This document shows, one piece after another, positions 62,446 through 64,000 of a stretch of DNA of 64,000 nucleotides. Origin of the DNA: Arion vulgaris (lineage: Eukaryota; Mollusca; Gastropoda; Stylommatophora; Arionidae); assembly GCA_020796225.1 (NCBI GenBank), contig CM036755.1, positions 66,532,049 through 66,596,048 of the forward strand, written 5' to 3'. The position numbers and the translations under genes are program-made. Within the stretch, counting starts at the first letter, position 1. Each line of letters opens with the position of its first letter. The notes below the pieces were generated by a model that saw nothing but the letters and a program-made list of their open reading frames with translations, searched no databases and had not been told where the DNA came from.

Positions 62446-64000
62446 TACCATAATGATACTTATTCTATATCATAATGATACTTATTATATATCATAATGA
62501 TACTTATTATATTCTATATCATAATGATACTTATTATATTCTATATCATAATGATACTTATTCTATATCATAATGATACTTATTATATTCTATATCATAA
62601 TGATACTTATTATATACCATAATGATACTTATTATATATCATAATGATACTTATTCTATACCATAATGATACTTATTATATATCATAATGATACTTATTC
62701 TATACCATAATGATACTTATTATATTCTATATCATAATGATACTTATTATATTATATACCATAACGATACTTATTATATTCTATATCATAATGATGTCCA
62801 TTCTATTCTATATCATAATGATGCCCATTCTATTCTATACCATAATGATGCCCATTCTATTCTATATCATAATGATATCCATTCTATTCTATATCATAAT
62901 GATATCCATTCTATTCTATACCATAATGATGCCCATTCTATTCTATATCATAATGATGCCCATTCTATTCTATATCATAATGATGTCCATTCTATTCTAT
63001 ATCATAATGATGTCCATTCTATTCTATACCATAATGATGCCCATTCTATTCTATATCAGAATGATATCCATTCTATTCTATATCATAATGATGTCCATTC
63101 TATTCTATACCATAATGATGTCCATTCTATTCTATATCATAATGATGCCCATTCTATTCTATATCATAATGATGCCCATTCTATTCTATATCATAATGAT
63201 ATCCATTCTATTCTATATCATAATGATGTCCATTCTATTCTATATCAGAATGATATCCATTCTATTCTATATCATAATGATGCCCATTCTATTCTATATC
63301 ATAATGATGCCCATTCTATTCTATATCAGAATGATGTCCATTCTATTCTATATCATAATGATGTCCATTCTATTCTATATCATAATGATATCCATTCTAT
63401 TCTATATCATAATGATGCCCATTCTATTCTATATCATAATGATGTCCATTCTATTCTATATCATAATGATATCCATTCTATTCTATATCATAATGATGTC
63501 CATTCTATTCTATATCAGAATGATATCCATTCTATTCTATATCATAATGATGTCCATTCTATTCTATATCAGAATGATATCCATTCTATTCTATATCATA
63601 ATGATGCCCATTCTATTCTATATCATAATGATGTCCATTCTATTCTATATCAGAATGATATCCATTCTATTCTATATCAGAATGATATCCATTCTATTCT
63701 ATACCATAATGATGCCCATTCTATTCTATACCATAATGATGCCCATTCTATTCTATATCATAATGATGTCCATTCTATTCTATATCATAATGATGTCCAT
63801 TCTATTCTATATCATAATGATGTCCATTCTATTCTATACCATAATGATGTCCATTCTATTCTATACCATAATGATGCCCATTCTATTCTATACCATAATG
63901 ATGCCCATTCTATTCTATACCATAATGATGTCCATTCTATTCTATATCATAATGATGCCCATTCTATTCTATATCATAATGATGTCCATTCTATTCTATA
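62446..64000. repeat. 20- to 27-bp minisatellite running off the window end
   Basis: Starts as atcataatgatacttattat units (about 20-27 bp) and from about 62785 becomes a regular 27-bp unit, attctattctatatcataat + gatgtcc, with gatgccc, gatatcc, ataccata and atcagaat variants. About 45 regular copies are visible and the array continues past the end. Confidence 0.97.

Overview
This is a eukaryotic, almost certainly metazoan, AT-rich window: a long stretch of one intron-rich gene buried in tandem repeats and transposon debris. The repeat content (several tRNA-derived SINE families, many truncated non-LTR retrotransposon 3' ends, hAT- and mariner-type MITEs, very many minisatellites) and the invertebrate-like protein divergence would fit a lophotrochozoan such as a mollusc. 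That taxonomic guess is inference only; nothing in the window proves it.

The only cellular gene I can support is on the + strand. It is a kinesin-3 family KIF13 gene (KIF13A/KIF13B, the Drosophila Khc-73 group), present as 17 exons between about 14047 and 52401: 16 well supported and one tentative micro-exon. All introns are GT-AG and reading phase is kept across every junction. The window starts after the motor and FHA domains and stops before the C-terminus, so both gene ends lie outside. The exons encode the coiled-coil neck after the FHA domain, the MAGUK-binding-stalk-like region, and the long conserved central tail (blocks around FVFCQY, WGHR, DSYQEEDL, EERNAVLVP, PGAPADW, NSILPKEH, ELVLRKRI, GVTYE, DGETYIEKY). 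Three exons (29272-29424, 34068-34197, 36035-36276) carry single-base indels or apparent in-frame stops that look more like consensus errors than gene death, because neighbouring exons and splice sites are intact.

Layout. 1-14046: the upstream intron, packed with about ten minisatellites and scattered SINEs. 14047-46802: the exon-bearing part. Its introns hold LINE 3' ends (at least four families), an ~240-bp SINE in ten dispersed copies (one with a perfect 12-bp target duplication), tRNA-derived SINEs, a 415-bp mariner-type MITE keeping a fused transposase remnant, two hAT-type elements with 8-bp target duplications, and a near-perfect 35-bp array of 22 copies. 46803-54000: a long intron with more SINE/LINE copies, a 33-bp array and the tentative micro-exon. 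54041-61778: a 7.7-kb 18-bp satellite-like array with higher-order structure. 62450-64000: a 20- to 27-bp array running off the window end.

The most interesting theme is that several minisatellites visibly grew out of transposon sequence (a SINE head at 11.3-12.4 kb, a reverse-transcriptase segment at 31.5-32.4 kb, a SINE body at 17.2-17.5 kb). A duplicated splice donor after the exon ending at 33290 could also add ten codons in frame. I found no CRISPR array, operon, defence cassette or other self-contained novel system.
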